A stretch of 40,288 nucleotides of DNA from Verrucomicrobiales bacterium (lineage in GTDB: Bacteria > Verrucomicrobiota > Verrucomicrobiia > Verrucomicrobiales > DEV007): positions 1 through 40,288 of the forward strand of contig JAKSBG010000070.1 of assembly GCA_022361255.1 (NCBI GenBank), read 5' to 3'. Both the position numbers and the translations under genes were made by a program. The notes beneath the pieces were generated by a model. The model saw only the letters and a program-made list of their open reading frames with translations, ran no database searches and was not told the origin of the DNA. This document shows positions 1 through 11,179 of the stretch, one piece after another (position 1 is the stretch's first letter; every line of letters begins with the position of its first letter).

Positions 1-11
1 AACTTGCTGAA

Positions 12-3000
12 ATGAAACGATTTAACGCGCTTCTCCTCCTTTCCTGCCTGTCGCTCTCCCCCGCCCTCGGAGAAAACAAATCCGACGCCCTGCCTGAAAC
101 GGTTAGCTACTACGAGCACATCCGCCCCGTCTTCCAGGCCAAGTGCCAGGGCTGCCACCAACCTGCCAAAGCGAAATCGGAATACATCATGACCGATGTG
201 GCCTCGCTCATCAAAGGCGGCGAGACGGACAAAGCCATCATTCCCGGCAAACCGGACGAAAGTTATCTACTCGAACTGGTCGTAGCGCACGAAGGGGAAA
301 AACACCCCGAGATGCCTCCCAAGGAGGAACCTCTCACTGACTACGAAGTGAAGCTGGTGAAAAAGTGGGTCACGCAGGGGGCGAAAGATGACACCCCGGA
401 AAATGCGCAGCAGAAATACACGATGGAGAACCCGCCCGAATACGCGGTTCCCCCACTCGTCACTTCGATGGACTACTCCCCCGACGGAAAACTGCTCGCG
501 GTAGCCGGTTTCCACGAAGTGCTTGTCCACAAAGCGGACGGTTCCGGACTCGTCACCCGTCTCGTGGGGCTGTCCGAACGCATCGAATCCGTTGCCTTTT
601 CCCCAGACGGCACCCAACTTCTCGTTGCCGGCGGCCTGCCCGGCCGGATGGGAGAAATTCAGATCTGGGACCTCGCGAAAAAGGAGCTGAAACTCTCAAA
701 GATCGTCGGATTCGACACCGCCTACGGCGCGAGCTGGTCGCCGGACGGCAAGCACGTCGCCTACGGCCTCCCCGACAATACGGTTCGCGGGATCAAAGCA
801 TCGAACGGCGAGCAAATCCTTTTCATGGGATCGCACAATGACTGGGTTCTCGACACGGTCTGGTCGATCAAGGGCGATCACCTTGTCTCGGTGGGCCGCG
901 ACATGACATCGAAACTCACCAAAGTCGAGACCGAGCGCTTCATTGACAACATCACCTCCATCACTCCAGGAGCGTTGAAAGGCGGAGTCAATACCGTGAC
1001 GCGTCACCCGAAGCAGGATCACGTCCTCGTGGGTGGTTCTGACGGGGTTCCCCAGATCTATCGCATGTACCGCGAAACGGTGAGGAAGATCGGCGACAAC
1101 GCGAACCTCATCCGAAAGTATCCGGCAATGAAAGGCCGGATCTGGGACGCTGATTTCGTCCCCGACGGGAAAACCTTCGCCGCCGTTTCCAGCCTCGACG
1201 GCAAAGGCGAGATCAGCCTCTACAAATCGGAATATGACGCGACGATCACCCCCGAGCTGAAAAAGCTTTTTGAAACCGTCCGCCGCTCGACTAACGCCGC
1301 CGAGAACAAGGACGACAAAATCGAAGAATTCCAGACCCGGGGAGCCGAGCGCATTGCGAAAGTCGATGTGGGAACCGCACTCTATTCTGTCGCTTTTTCC
1401 TCTGACGGAAAAACCATCGCTGCGGCCGGTGCGGACGGATCAATCCGCCTTCTCAACGCCGCTGACCTGAAGGAGAAACTCGCCTTTGCCCCGATCAGCA
1501 TCGACAAGGAGCGCGCCATCGTGAAAGCCGATCCGAAAGCAACAGACCGCGCAAAAGGAAAAATCGCCGATCACAAAGAATCCCTTCCCAAAGGTCGCGA
1601 GGTTACCGCGATCGAAGTCAGCCCGAAGACCATCGACATCGATTCCCCGAACGCCTACCGCCAGCTTCTCGTGACCGCGAAGCTCAACACCGGCGAGACG
1701 GCTGACATCACTCGCATGGTGAAATACCAGCTCGACCAGCCGCTCGCCTCCATCTCAAAAACCGGCGTTTTCCGTCCGACCAAAGACGGAGCAGCCACGC
1801 TCGCTATCAGCTACGAAAATGTGAAAGACGACGTGCCCGTGAAAATCGGGAATCAGGCCGCAGATGTTCATCTCAATTTCGTTCAGGACGTCAATCCCGT
1901 TATCACCCGCCTCGGCTGCAACATGGGAACCTGCCACGGGGCCAAGGACGGCAAAGGCGGATTCAAACTCAGTCTGCGCGGCTACGATCCCCTCTACGAC
2001 GTTCGCGGTTTCTCCGATGATCACTCGGCCCGACGCGTCAATTTTGCCTCGCCCGATGATTCACTCATGCTCCTCAAGGCGACCGGCGCTGTCCCGCATG
2101 AGGCAGGAGTCGTTACAGAAATGGATTCCCGCTACTACCACACGATTCGCCAGTGGATCGCGAGTGGAGCCAAACTCGATACCAACGTTGCGAGAGCGGC
2201 CTCGATCGAACTTTTCCCGAAGAATCCCGTGATTCAAAACATCGGTGCGATGCAGCAGCTGCGGATTGTCGCCCGCTACACGGACGGAAAAACGCGCGAC
2301 GTCACTCTCGAATCGTTCATTGAATCCGGAAACACGGAAGTCGCTGAGCACGACGACTTCGGCCTTCTCAAAACGATTCGTCGCGGGGAGGCCCCCATTC
2401 TTGCCCGTTATGAAGGTGCCTACGCCGCCACTACGCTGACGGTCATGGGCGACCGCGAAGGATTTACCTGGCAGCAACCCGAAGCCTGGGGTGAAATTGA
2501 CAAGCTCGTCGCTTCCAAATGGCAACGCATGAAGCTCAAACCGAGCGAACTCTGCAGCGACGAAGAATTTATCCGCCGCGTCTACCTCGACTTAACAGGG
2601 TTACCTCCCGCATCTGACAGGGTTAAGTCATTCATCAAAGAGGGTTCACCGACGAAGGAGAAACGGGCCAAACTCGTGGATGAACTGATCGGTTCCCCGG
2701 AGTTTGTCGATCACTGGACCAACAAATGGTCTGACATGCTTCAGGTGAATTCCAAGTTCCTCGGCGGCGAAGGCGCCAAGCTCTTTCGTGAGTGGATCAA
2801 AACCGAGATCGCGGCAAACACTCCCTACGACAAATTCGTTTACAAAATCCTCACCGCGACCGGCTCAAACAAAGAAAATCCCGCCGCGAGCTACTACAAG
2901 ATTCTCCGTGATCCTGACATGATCATGGAGAACACGACGCACCTTTTCCTCGCGACCCGGTTCAACTGCAACAAGTGCCACGATCACCCCTTCGAGCGCT

Positions 3001-5150
3001 GGACGCAGGATCAATACTACGAAACGGCCGCCTACTTTGCGCAGATCGATTTGAAGCGGGACGGAAAAAATGCCCCGAAACAGAACATCGGCGGAACCGC
3101 AGTCGAAGGAGCCAAGCCTCTCTACGAAATCGTCGGTGACAAGGCCGAAGGCGATATCAAACACGACCGCACCGGCGAGGTGCAGCCTCCGGCTTTTCCC
3201 TACGAGGCAACGATTGAAAAAGCGGCCTTTGCCGATCCCAAAGCTCCCACCCGCCGGGAGGAACTTGCCGGGTGGATCACGAGTCCGGACAACCAGTATT
3301 TTGCTTCCAGCTACGCCAACCGGATCTGGGGATACCTGTTGGGAACCGGAATCATCGAACCGCTCGACGACATTCGCGCCGGCAATCCTCCAACGAATCC
3401 GCAGCTGCTCAACTACCTGACAAAGCAGTTCGTGCAGAGCGAATTCAACGTGCAGGAGCTGATGCGTGAAATCTGCAACTCGCGAACCTATCAACTCTCT
3501 ATTCGGACCAATGAGTGGAATGAGAAAGACGAGACGAATTTCTCCCACGCCAAGGCCCGCCGCCTTCCTGCCGAGACGCTCTACGATGCGGTCCACTTTG
3601 TCACCGGAGTGAAACCAAACATTCCCGGAGCCGGAGCCGGAACCCGCGCGAGTCAGCTCCCCGACGCCAAGCTCGACCTCAAGAGCGGCTTCCTCGCCAA
3701 CCTCGGTCGCCCCGCCCGCGAGAGCGCCTGTGAGTGCGAGCGATCAGACGATCTGCAAATGAGTGCTGTGATGGCGTTTCTGTCAGGGCCTGCCATCGCT
3801 GATGCGATCGGCTCAGACAGCAGTGACCTTCCCGCCCTCGTCGCAAGCCAGCCCGACGACCGCAAACTGGTTGAGGAAATCTATTACCGTGTCCTTGCCC
3901 GCGCACCTCGCAAAGCCGAAATTGATGCCGCCATCGCGAGCATGAACGAGATCGAGAGCGATCACCAGAGCCTTCTCGCCAAAGCCTCCCGGGCCGAGGC
4001 AGACTGGGTCAAAAAGCGCAGCGAACTGGAGATCAAACGCCACCAGGCAATCAACAAGGCGAACGCTGACATCACAGCCTACACGCCCGAATACAACAAA
4101 AAGAAGGCGGAGGCCGAGGCCGCGCAGAAGCAGCGCATCGCCGACGCCGCAAAAGCCGAAGAGGCAAAGCGCGCCGAGCTTCCCCAATTAATCAATGCGT
4201 TCGCCGCCGGCGTAAAAGCCGACCAGCTCTGGACCCGTTGGCACAAACTCGACGTCGCCAGCGTGACCTCTTCGGACAAGGTGAAAGTTGAGATCACTCC
4301 TGAAGGATCGGTTCGATACACCGGAGGATACAAGAAAGGCAACATCGACTATCTCGTTACCGGAAAAACGACGGCGCAGAACATCACCGGAATCATGATT
4401 GAGGCACTGCCAAACGCGGCAAATGCGGCCTACGGTCCGGGATTGAACCCCAACGGAAACTTCGTCATTACCGAAGTGCAGACCAGGTGGAACACGCTAG
4501 CCGATCCGAAAAAATCGAATCCGCTGAAAATTACCGGAGCCAAAGCGACCTTCAATCAAAACGGCTTCGATGTGAAGAATGTCTTCAACGGAAACGTCGC
4601 CCGGAACGACAAAGGGTGGGCCCTTTCGGGAACAAACTACCAGATCCCCCATCGTGCCGTCCTCAAATTTGAAAAGCCCGTTGCCGGTGATGCCAAAGGA
4701 GCAAATCTCACGGTCGGTGTCCTGTGCCGCTACAGCCAGGGAGACTATCCGATTTCCCATTTCCGTATCTGGTATACCACCGACGAAAATCCGATGAACT
4801 TTGGATTGCCCGCACAGGTGGCATCCGCCGTCGCTTCGGCCCCCGCCAAACGCAGCGAAGCCGAGCAGAAAGCGCTCGCCGCCTACGTGGAGAAAAACAA
4901 TGAGGATCTCGCAAAACTCGTCGCCAACCATCTTGCGCAGAAGCGCCCTCTCCCTGCAGACCCGAAGATGACCGGACTGAAAGCTGCCCTGACAAAAGCA
5001 GAAACGCCCGTTTCCGAACCGCAGCCGCTGGTCCAGCTCCGCAGTGACACGAACTACTCCATCGAACAGGCCGCGAACCGGAGACTCACCGCTGCCCAGG
5101 ATCTCGTCTGGGCGCTTGTAAACAGCCCGTCATTTTTGTTTAATCGCTAA
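12..5150 (+). CDS. Secreted WD40 / PSCyt1 / DUF1549 / DUF1553 cytochrome-like giant protein
   Basis: The protein has 1712 aa with a clear Sec signal peptide (about 1-20, cleaved after ALG). Domains in order: a PSCyt1-type haem site CQGCH (C45, C48, H49); a WD40-like propeller at about 155-483 with repeated SPDG strands; a bacterial Ig-like (BIG2-type) domain at about 531-603; a CNMGTCH motif (C636, C641, H642); DUF1549 with CNKCH at C986-H990; and DUF1553 from about 1080. DUF1553 is interrupted at about 1308-1690 by a charged Ala/Lys/Glu coiled coil and a beta-rich module. Its usual ending ([17 protein letters not shown]) returns at the very C-terminus. Proteins of this family are abundant in PVC bacteria and pair with DUF1501 proteins, as here. 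Their reaction is not established. A role in extracytoplasmic polysaccharide binding or oxidation is inference. The ATG at 12 is supported by the signal peptide. Confidence 0.93.
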   Translation: MKRFNALLLLSCLSLSPALGENKSDALPETVSYYEHIRPVFQAKCQGCHQPAKAKSEYIMTDVASLIKGGETDKAIIPGKPDESYLLELVVAHEGEKHPEMPPKEEPLTDYEVKLVKKWVTQGAKDDTPENAQQKYTMENPPEYAVPPLVTSMDYSPDGKLLAVAGFHEVLVHKADGSGLVTRLVGLSERIESVAFSPDGTQLLVAGGLPGRMGEIQIWDLAKKELKLSKIVGFDTAYGASWSPDGKHVAYGLPDNTVRGIKASNGEQILFMGSHNDWVLDTVWSIKGDHLVSVGRDMTSKLTKVETERFIDNITSITPGALKGGVNTVTRHPKQDHVLVGGSDGVPQIYRMYRETVRKIGDNANLIRKYPAMKGRIWDADFVPDGKTFAAVSSLDGKGEISLYKSEYDATITPELKKLFETVRRSTNAAENKDDKIEEFQTRGAERIAKVDVGTALYSVAFSSDGKTIAAAGADGSIRLLNAADLKEKLAFAPISIDKERAIVKADPKATDRAKGKIADHKESLPKGREVTAIEVSPKTIDIDSPNAYRQLLVTAKLNTGETADITRMVKYQLDQPLASISKTGVFRPTKDGAATLAISYENVKDDVPVKIGNQAADVHLNFVQDVNPVITRLGCNMGTCHGAKDGKGGFKLSLRGYDPLYDVRGFSDDHSARRVNFASPDDSLMLLKATGAVPHEAGVVTEMDSRYYHTIRQWIASGAKLDTNVARAASIELFPKNPVIQNIGAMQQLRIVARYTDGKTRDVTLESFIESGNTEVAEHDDFGLLKTIRRGEAPILARYEGAYAATTLTVMGDREGFTWQQPEAWGEIDKLVASKWQRMKLKPSELCSDEEFIRRVYLDLTGLPPASDRVKSFIKEGSPTKEKRAKLVDELIGSPEFVDHWTNKWSDMLQVNSKFLGGEGAKLFREWIKTEIAANTPYDKFVYKILTATGSNKENPAASYYKILRDPDMIMENTTHLFLATRFNCNKCHDHPFERWTQDQYYETAAYFAQIDLKRDGKNAPKQNIGGTAVEGAKPLYEIVGDKAEGDIKHDRTGEVQPPAFPYEATIEKAAFADPKAPTRREELAGWITSPDNQYFASSYANRIWGYLLGTGIIEPLDDIRAGNPPTNPQLLNYLTKQFVQSEFNVQELMREICNSRTYQLSIRTNEWNEKDETNFSHAKARRLPAETLYDAVHFVTGVKPNIPGAGAGTRASQLPDAKLDLKSGFLANLGRPARESACECERSDDLQMSAVMAFLSGPAIADAIGSDSSDLPALVASQPDDRKLVEEIYYRVLARAPRKAEIDAAIASMNEIESDHQSLLAKASRAEADWVKKRSELEIKRHQAINKANADITAYTPEYNKKKAEAEAAQKQRIADAAKAEEAKRAELPQLINAFAAGVKADQLWTRWHKLDVASVTSSDKVKVEITPEGSVRYTGGYKKGNIDYLVTGKTTAQNITGIMIEALPNAANAAYGPGLNPNGNFVITEVQTRWNTLADPKKSNPLKITGAKATFNQNGFDVKNVFNGNVARNDKGWALSGTNYQIPHRAVLKFEKPVAGDAKGANLTVGVLCRYSQGDYPISHFRIWYTTDENPMNFGLPAQVASAVASAPAKRSEAEQKALAAYVEKNNEDLAKLVANHLAQKRPLPADPKMTGLKAALTKAETPVSEPQPLVQLRSDTNYSIEQAANRRLTAAQDLVWALVNSPSFLFNR

Positions 5151-5176
5151 TAGAAGAAAAAAGGAATACGGAACCG

Positions 5177-5201
5177 GGAGATCGGGGAAATTCCCCGCTC
5201 C
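5177..5201 (+). promoter_or_regulatory. Hairpin between the DUF1553 and DUF1501 genes
   Basis: In the 82-bp gap, GGAG plus CGGGGAA pairs with TTCCCCG plus CTCC. This gives an 11-bp GC-rich stem with a 2-nt AT bulge and a short A-containing loop. TTTCC follows rather than a long T run. It could be a partial attenuator that lowers expression of the downstream DUF1501 gene, or a processing or stability hairpin. The structure is visible in the sequence; the function is inference. Confidence 0.35.
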
Positions 5202-5232
5202 TTTCCAATCCACTCCCAACCAACCGCCCACC

Positions 5233-6700
<1,468 letters not shown>

Positions 6701-6702
<2 letters not shown>

Positions 6703-6730
6703 GCCCCGGGTTCTTTACACCCGGAGGCTC
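6701..6730. terminator. Probable bidirectional terminator hairpin between convergent genes
   Basis: GAGCC-CCGGGT (6701-6711) pairs with ACCCGG-A-GGCTC (6719-6730), an 11-bp GC-rich stem with one bulged base around a short TC-rich loop. It covers the 12-bp gap between the convergent DUF1501 and SDR genes and both of their stop codons. There is no strong T tract on either side, so the terminator call rests on stem strength and position. Confidence 0.5.
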
Positions 6731-7491
6731 ATGTAGCCTCCGTCGATGTTGTAGGCTTGTCCTGTAATGTAGGACGCATCGTCGCTGCAAAGATAGAGTG
6801 CGAGTTTGGCGATTTCGTCCGGCTTCGCCATGCGTCCGATCGGCTGCACTTTGGAGAGCTTTTCAAACATCTCATCTTTGGTGTCCGGATAATTTTTTTC
6901 CAGGTAACCGTCCACGAAGGGAGTGTGCACGCGCGCCGGGCAGATCGCATTGCAGCGGATGCCATCATCGAGATAGTCTGCGGCAATGGAGAGGGTCATC
7001 GTATGAACCGCTCCCTTGCTTGCCGAATAAGCGAAGCGATCTTTGAGGCCGGTGATTGCGGCGATGCTGGACATATTCAGCACCACTCCCCCGCCCCCTT
7101 CCACCATCATCGGTAGAATCGCGCGCAGGCACTGGTAAACACCTTTCACATTCACATTCATGACGCGGTCGAAGTCATCTTCGCCGGTGGAAGTGGCCGT
7201 CCCGATATTGGCAACACCGGCGTTGTTCACCAGAATGTCGATTTTCCCAAATTCGGAAACGGCACCATCAACGGCTGATGACACGGATTCGGCACTGGAT
7301 ACATCGCAGGAGCGCCAGATCGCTGTGCCTCCGGCCTGATTGATTGCTTCCGTTGTCTCGATAGCAGCGTCCTGATCGAGATCAAAAACGACGACCTGCG
7401 CACCGGCCCCTCCGAAAGACTCCGAAATGGCGCGCCCGATTCCTGATGCGCCTCCGGTTACGACTGCTGTTTTACCTGTTAAATCAGACAT
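6715..7491 (-). CDS. Short-chain dehydrogenase/reductase (classical SDR)
   Basis: The 258-aa protein has all classical SDR landmarks. TGGASGIG (12-19) is the dinucleotide-binding loop. NNAG sits at 89-92, the catalytic Ser is at about 141-142, and YSASK gives Y155 and K159. An Asp at residue 37, at the end of the second strand, points to NAD(H) rather than NADP(H). The C-terminal ASYITGQAYNIDGGY is typical of sugar or alcohol dehydrogenases of this family. The substrate cannot be told. The gene lies 72 nt downstream of the Gly/Thr-rich protein gene on the same strand and converges on the DUF1501 gene. The start codon lies inside a strong inverted repeat (7489-7517). Confidence 0.93.
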   Translation of the reverse strand: MSDLTGKTAVVTGGASGIGRAISESFGGAGAQVVVFDLDQDAAIETTEAINQAGGTAIWRSCDVSSAESVSSAVDGAVSEFGKIDILVNNAGVANIGTATSTGEDDFDRVMNVNVKGVYQCLRAILPMMVEGGGGVVLNMSSIAAITGLKDRFAYSASKGAVHTMTLSIAADYLDDGIRCNAICPARVHTPFVDGYLEKNYPDTKDEMFEKLSKVQPIGRMAKPDEIAKLALYLCSDDASYITGQAYNIDGGYMSLRV

Positions 7492-7517
7492 GCCCTACCG
7501 TGTGTCGGCAGGGCATG
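7489..7517 (-). promoter_or_regulatory. Hairpin enclosing the SDR start codon
   Basis: Read on the minus strand, CATGCCCTGCCG pairs with CGGTAGGGCATG around a 5-nt ACACA loop. As RNA this is a 12-bp stem with one G-U pair. The last three bases of the stem are the ATG of the SDR gene, and the only Shine-Dalgarno-like bases (AGGG) are in the same arm. Folding should therefore hide the start site. A second ATG lies in the other arm and opens a 10-codon frame that overlaps the SDR start. The role is inference: translational control, or a terminator for the upstream gene. Confidence 0.5.
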
Positions 7518-7563
7518 CGTAGCAAGATCTAATCTGTGGCGTGATCAGAAAGGTGGGAAGATA

Positions 7564-8613
7564 TTATCTATCGTTGTCGCCCCCTCCAAAAAGCGAACCG
7601 AATCCCGAGAAAATTCCGGAACCGGATTTACCTTCCTCTTCGGTGACGTTTTTGTCGTCAGTATCCCCTCCAGAGCCGGAAAATCCACCTTGTTCCATAA
7701 ATTGGTTCGATGCGTCTGCCAAATCAATATCTTCACCGTTTGCACCAACTGTCACCCCTGTTCCTGATATGACTCCGGCATCCGTCAATCCACCTAAAAT
7801 TCCAGCAGCCAATCCGGCCAATACCTCTGCATCCTTTTCATCAGCAAGCCAACCGACTAGAGGATCAAACCACGCATCCGCGTCGTTATCGGAACCAACT
7901 GTCGCACCGGCGCCAACAGACGTGGACCCGAGATTCGCAGTTGCACTCAAATCGATGCCGTCTGAATCGGCGGAAAGATCTAGAGAAAGAAGAGGATTGG
8001 AAGCGGATGACCCGGATCCCGTTGCTTCCTCACCCGTACCTGACGAATCATCGGGAGCAGTGGCCACCGTCTCCGTTCCTGTCGTGCCTCCGGCCCCTGT
8101 GCCTCCTGCCGAGACCGAAGCATCGACTGAACCGGTAGTTCCTCCCGCTGCAACAGTGGCTCCTGCAGAGCCCGTAGTTCCGTTGCTGTCAGTTCCACCA
8201 CCAACAGTAACACCCGCAATTACAGCGGGGGACTCGTCGACATCGGGGATCAACATATTTCCAAGCGAGGCCAGGGTATCAGATATCCCTCCGCCAGTCG
8301 ATGCAGATGCTCCACCGGCGAAAGATGTGCTGGAAACGTCAGCAGATGCTCCAAGAGATGCAGCAAATCCGGCATCGCCCGGTCTTGGCATAAATCCAAA
8401 AACCCGCTCCTGTTCGGCAGCGGAAAGCAACGAAAGAGTCTTCGCGAGCTTCTTTCCATACTCTACATAATCGCCCCCTGCAAAACCGGAACTGACGGTG
8501 CATTGCACAGCAAGAAGCTGAGCCGAGGCTTCATCATCCGAAAACTGCCCGAAGGACGAGAACGGGAGAAAAAAGACGGCTACCAGAGGGAGCCAGAAGG
8601 ATTGTATTTTCAT
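7564..8613 (-). CDS. Secreted Gly/Ser/Thr/Asp-rich low-complexity protein, function unknown
   Basis: I do not recognise this 349-aa protein. It has a convincing signal peptide (hydrophobic core FWLPLVAVFFLPF, cleavage near FGQ). A short Cys-containing segment with predicted helix follows at about 23-75 (LLAVQCTV, YGKKLAKTLSLLSAAEQERV). From about residue 80 to the end it is highly acidic and dominated by Gly, Thr, Ser, Ala and Asp, with recurring AGGTTGS, AGATVG and GTGVTVG-type phrases. Near the C-terminus there is a Trp-containing helix (DAWFDPLVGWLADEKD) and a GSGIFSGFGSLFGGG tail. There is no LPxTG, PEP-CTERM or autotransporter sign. It is probably an extracellular or cell-surface structural, adhesive or matrix protein. 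A promoter-like TATAAT lies about 29 nt upstream of the ATG. Confidence 0.75.
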   Translation of the reverse strand: MKIQSFWLPLVAVFFLPFSSFGQFSDDEASAQLLAVQCTVSSGFAGGDYVEYGKKLAKTLSLLSAAEQERVFGFMPRPGDAGFAASLGASADVSSTSFAGGASASTGGGISDTLASLGNMLIPDVDESPAVIAGVTVGGGTDSNGTTGSAGATVAAGGTTGSVDASVSAGGTGAGGTTGTETVATAPDDSSGTGEEATGSGSSASNPLLSLDLSADSDGIDLSATANLGSTSVGAGATVGSDNDADAWFDPLVGWLADEKDAEVLAGLAAGILGGLTDAGVISGTGVTVGANGEDIDLADASNQFMEQGGFSGSGGDTDDKNVTEEEGKSGSGIFSGFGSLFGGGDNDR

Positions 8614-8875
8614 GATTCTGCGAGTGCTTCACATTACAGTTATTATATTTTTTATGGTTTTTCAATATCTTTTATGCAACTTCTCGCACTTTTTGATTAC
8701 AAAATCGGTATTGTTTAGAGAACTTGATTTGGATGATATTTATAAAGGTTATCTCGGAAGGAAGAAATCCTGCTTGGAAATGCCTGAGATCTCTGGCCAT
8801 TCAAAATCCACCTTGATCCTCCTCTACCCGAGATTATGCTCCGCCTTTCGGACCCCTCCCCTTTTCCTTTCCGGA
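8614..8875. promoter_or_regulatory. AT-rich divergent intergenic region with promoter-like boxes
   Basis: This is the longest gene-free stretch (262 bp) and is clearly more AT-rich than its surroundings, especially 8630-8750. Toward the minus-strand gene a perfect TATAAT lies at 8642-8647, about 29 nt before its ATG, but no good -35 box is 16-18 nt away. Toward the plus-strand gene TTGTTT and TGATAT occur with a 17-nt spacer near 8709-8738. The frame of the downstream gene stays open through the region from an ATG at 8612, but the composition and the family's normal N-terminus argue against translation. Confidence 0.4.
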
Positions 8876-9340
8876 ATGAATCTCGCAGAAATACTTACAT
8901 CGGAACGGATCGTTCCCAACCTCGCTTCCGAAGAGCAGCTACCCGCGATCACCGAACTGGTGGATCGACTTGTTGCTGTCGGGTCTTTGACACCGGAACA
9001 ACGGGATCCCGCACTCACTGCACTCAAAGAGAGGGAAGAACAACGCAGTACCGGAATCGGTGGAGGCATCGCAATTCCGCATTCCTTTCTGCCAAACCTC
9101 GACGGAGTGCTCGCCATCTTCGGGAGATCGATTCCCGGCATCGATTTCTGTGCACTGGACAGAGCACCAGTCCATTTCATCGTTCTCTTTCTTGTTCCCG
9201 AAAAGGAACACAATCTGCACCTCAAAACACTGTCCTCGATTGCCAAGATCATGAACAGCGCAGACACCAGAAACCGTCTCGCCGAAGCAGGAACCGAAAC
9301 GGAAATTCTCGACATCCTCACCAATCGTCAGGTGGCTTGA
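8876..9340 (+). CDS. PTS EIIA type-2 domain protein (PtsN / fructose-IIA-like)
   Basis: The 154-aa single-domain protein fits the PTS_EIIA_2 family in length. Its N-terminus, MNLAEILTSERIVPNL, matches the family's usual start, so I chose the ATG at 8876 over earlier in-frame starts at 8780 and 8612. The phosphorylatable His is H69 in GGGIAIPH, followed by a typical beta-strand region (VHFIVLFLVPEKEHNLHL). There is no EIIB or EIIC partner nearby, so a regulatory nitrogen-PTS-type role is more likely than sugar uptake. The gene precedes argS by 57 bp on the same strand and may be cotranscribed with it. Confidence 0.88.
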   Translation: MNLAEILTSERIVPNLASEEQLPAITELVDRLVAVGSLTPEQRDPALTALKEREEQRSTGIGGGIAIPHSFLPNLDGVLAIFGRSIPGIDFCALDRAPVHFIVLFLVPEKEHNLHLKTLSSIAKIMNSADTRNRLAEAGTETEILDILTNRQVA

Positions 9341-9397
9341 GTCGGTGCCCTTTCCTGTTCTTTCCCGTTTTCCCAGGAATTTCAACTTTCCGGAACC

Positions 9398-11167
9398 ATG
9401 TCACAGACCTTCGCTGATCAACTCTCCGAACTGCTCAACACCGCCCTTCGCTCCACTTCCGCCGCAGATCAAATCCCGTCCGGTTTCACCGCGCAGATTG
9501 ATCAGGCTCAAAACCGGAATTTTGGTGACTACCAGTCGAACGCCGCCATGGTGCTCGCCAAGCAGGTGAAGAAAAACCCCCGCGAGTTTGCTGCTGAAAT
9601 CATTGAGGCGATTCCCCAGTCGGACCTGATTGATACTCCGGAGATCGCCGGCCCCGGGTTTATCAATTTCCGGATCTGTGGAGAGGCTTTGGAAAACCGA
9701 TTGAGTGCCCTGCTCGAAGATATCGAAAGAATCGGCGTCGCACCGGCGGAAAATTCACGGACAACGGTTGTCGACTACTCGGCCCCCAACGTGGCCAAGC
9801 CGATGCACATCGGGCACATTCGGGGAACGATTATCGGGGACTGCCTCGTTCGCATCAGCCGCTTTCTCGGCCACAACGTTATTTCTGATAATCACATCGG
9901 CGACTGGGGCACCCAGTTCGGTATGATTCTCTGGGGATGGAAAAACATTCTCGACGAATCCGCAATGGAGGAGGATCCGATCGAGGAACTTCTCCGGATT
10001 TACCGCGAAGTGAACGCCAAAACAAAGGACGATGAATCTTTCAAAGACATCTGTAAAAACGAGCTCGTAAAACTCCAAAGCGGTGATGCGGAGAATCTCG
10101 CGATCTGGGAAAAATGTATCGAGCTGTCCAAGTCCGGTCTCCAGAAAATCTACGACCGGCTCGACATCCACTTTGATCTCTGGCTCGGTGAAAGCTTTTA
10201 CAATGACAAGCTCGGCCCGCTCGTCGACCAGTTGCTCGCCTCCGGGATCGCAGTGGAATCAGAGGGCGCAGTCGCCGTTTTCTCCGATGGAACCCTGGGC
10301 GAAAAGGATGATCCTTTTCTGAAAAACGAGGACGACGAGTGGAAACCGCAACCGGCTCTGATCCGGAAATCAGATGGTGGCTTTCTCTACGCAACGACCG
10401 ACATCGCAACCATCGACCACCGCATTGACGAGCTGAAGGCCGACGCCATCTGGTACGTCGTCGGAGCACCACAGCAGCTTCACTTCGATCAGTTGTTTCA
10501 AATTTCGAAACGCAGGGGCCAGGACGTAGACCTGCAGTTCATACCCTTCGGCTCCATTCTCGGGAAAGACCGCAAGATGCTGCGGACCCGTTCCGGTGAA
10601 ACAGTCCAGCTTGCAGATGTTCTCGACGAAGCAGTCGTGAGGGCACGTGCGATTGTCGACGAGAAAAACCCCGATTTCACTGATGAAGAAAAGGCGGAGA
10701 TCGCGGAGGTCATCGGAATCGGCTCGGTCAAATACGCCGAGTTGAGCCAGTTCCGCATGACGGATTACATCTTCGACTGGGATACGATGCTCGCCCTGAA
10801 AGGCAACACCGCCCCCTATCTTCTCAATGCTTACGTCCGGACGCGGGCCATCTTCCGGAAACTCGGGAGCGATTACGAAGTGGCATCCGAAATCTCCCTG
10901 ACAGAGGACGCGGAAAAAACACTGACGCTGAAGCTCGCTCAGTTCGCTGAAATCGTTCCCACGGTGCTCGACGATTTCCGCCCGAATGCGCTGGCCCAGT
11001 ATCTCTACGAAGTGGCGACGACCTACCACAAATTCTGGGAGGCCTGCCCTGTTTTGAAAGCAGACGGTGCTGTTCGCGAAACCCGCCTTGCCCTCTGTGA
11101 GCTGACCGGACGAGTGCTGCGATGCGGATTGGGCTTGCTCGGAATCAAAACGACAGAGAAGATGTGA
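9398..11167 (+). CDS. argS: Arginine-tRNA ligase
   Basis: The 589-aa class I aminoacyl-tRNA synthetase has the signature SAPNVAKPMHIGHIRGT, with HIGH at residues 137-140. The KMSKS-equivalent segment is GKDRKMLRTRSG, at about 389-400. An N-terminal Arg-tRNA additional domain (about 1-110, with NFGDYQSNAAM) and a C-terminal DALR anticodon-binding domain complete the normal architecture and length. It charges tRNA-Arg in the cytoplasm. The MoxR gene begins 12 bp downstream, so this housekeeping gene appears to head or join the following run. Confidence 0.97.
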   Translation: MSQTFADQLSELLNTALRSTSAADQIPSGFTAQIDQAQNRNFGDYQSNAAMVLAKQVKKNPREFAAEIIEAIPQSDLIDTPEIAGPGFINFRICGEALENRLSALLEDIERIGVAPAENSRTTVVDYSAPNVAKPMHIGHIRGTIIGDCLVRISRFLGHNVISDNHIGDWGTQFGMILWGWKNILDESAMEEDPIEELLRIYREVNAKTKDDESFKDICKNELVKLQSGDAENLAIWEKCIELSKSGLQKIYDRLDIHFDLWLGESFYNDKLGPLVDQLLASGIAVESEGAVAVFSDGTLGEKDDPFLKNEDDEWKPQPALIRKSDGGFLYATTDIATIDHRIDELKADAIWYVVGAPQQLHFDQLFQISKRRGQDVDLQFIPFGSILGKDRKMLRTRSGETVQLADVLDEAVVRARAIVDEKNPDFTDEEKAEIAEVIGIGSVKYAELSQFRMTDYIFDWDTMLALKGNTAPYLLNAYVRTRAIFRKLGSDYEVASEISLTEDAEKTLTLKLAQFAEIVPTVLDDFRPNALAQYLYEVATTYHKFWEACPVLKADGAVRETRLALCELTGRVLRCGLGLLGIKTTEKM

Positions 11168-11179
11168 TCCTCTGCTGCC

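Noticed and set aside
2591-2636. CTTAAC ... GTTAAG repeat with two CAGGGTTA-like phrases inside the first gene
   Set aside because: It lies in the conserved DUF1549 motif (DLTGLPP) and is explained by codon use. It does not match the 23.8-kb palindrome well enough.
7541-8470. Long plus-strand Pro/Ser-rich open frame opposite the secreted Gly/Thr-rich gene
   Set aside because: It is the complement of Gly/Thr/Ala-rich codons, has no signal peptide or family feature, and the minus-strand frame has a signal peptide and upstream TATAAT.
8612-8875. 88-codon N-terminal extension of the EIIA-like protein with a hydrophobic segment
   Set aside because: It is AT-rich and promoter-like, and the family's normal N-terminus begins at 8876. 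An intermediate ATG at 8780 also lacks support.
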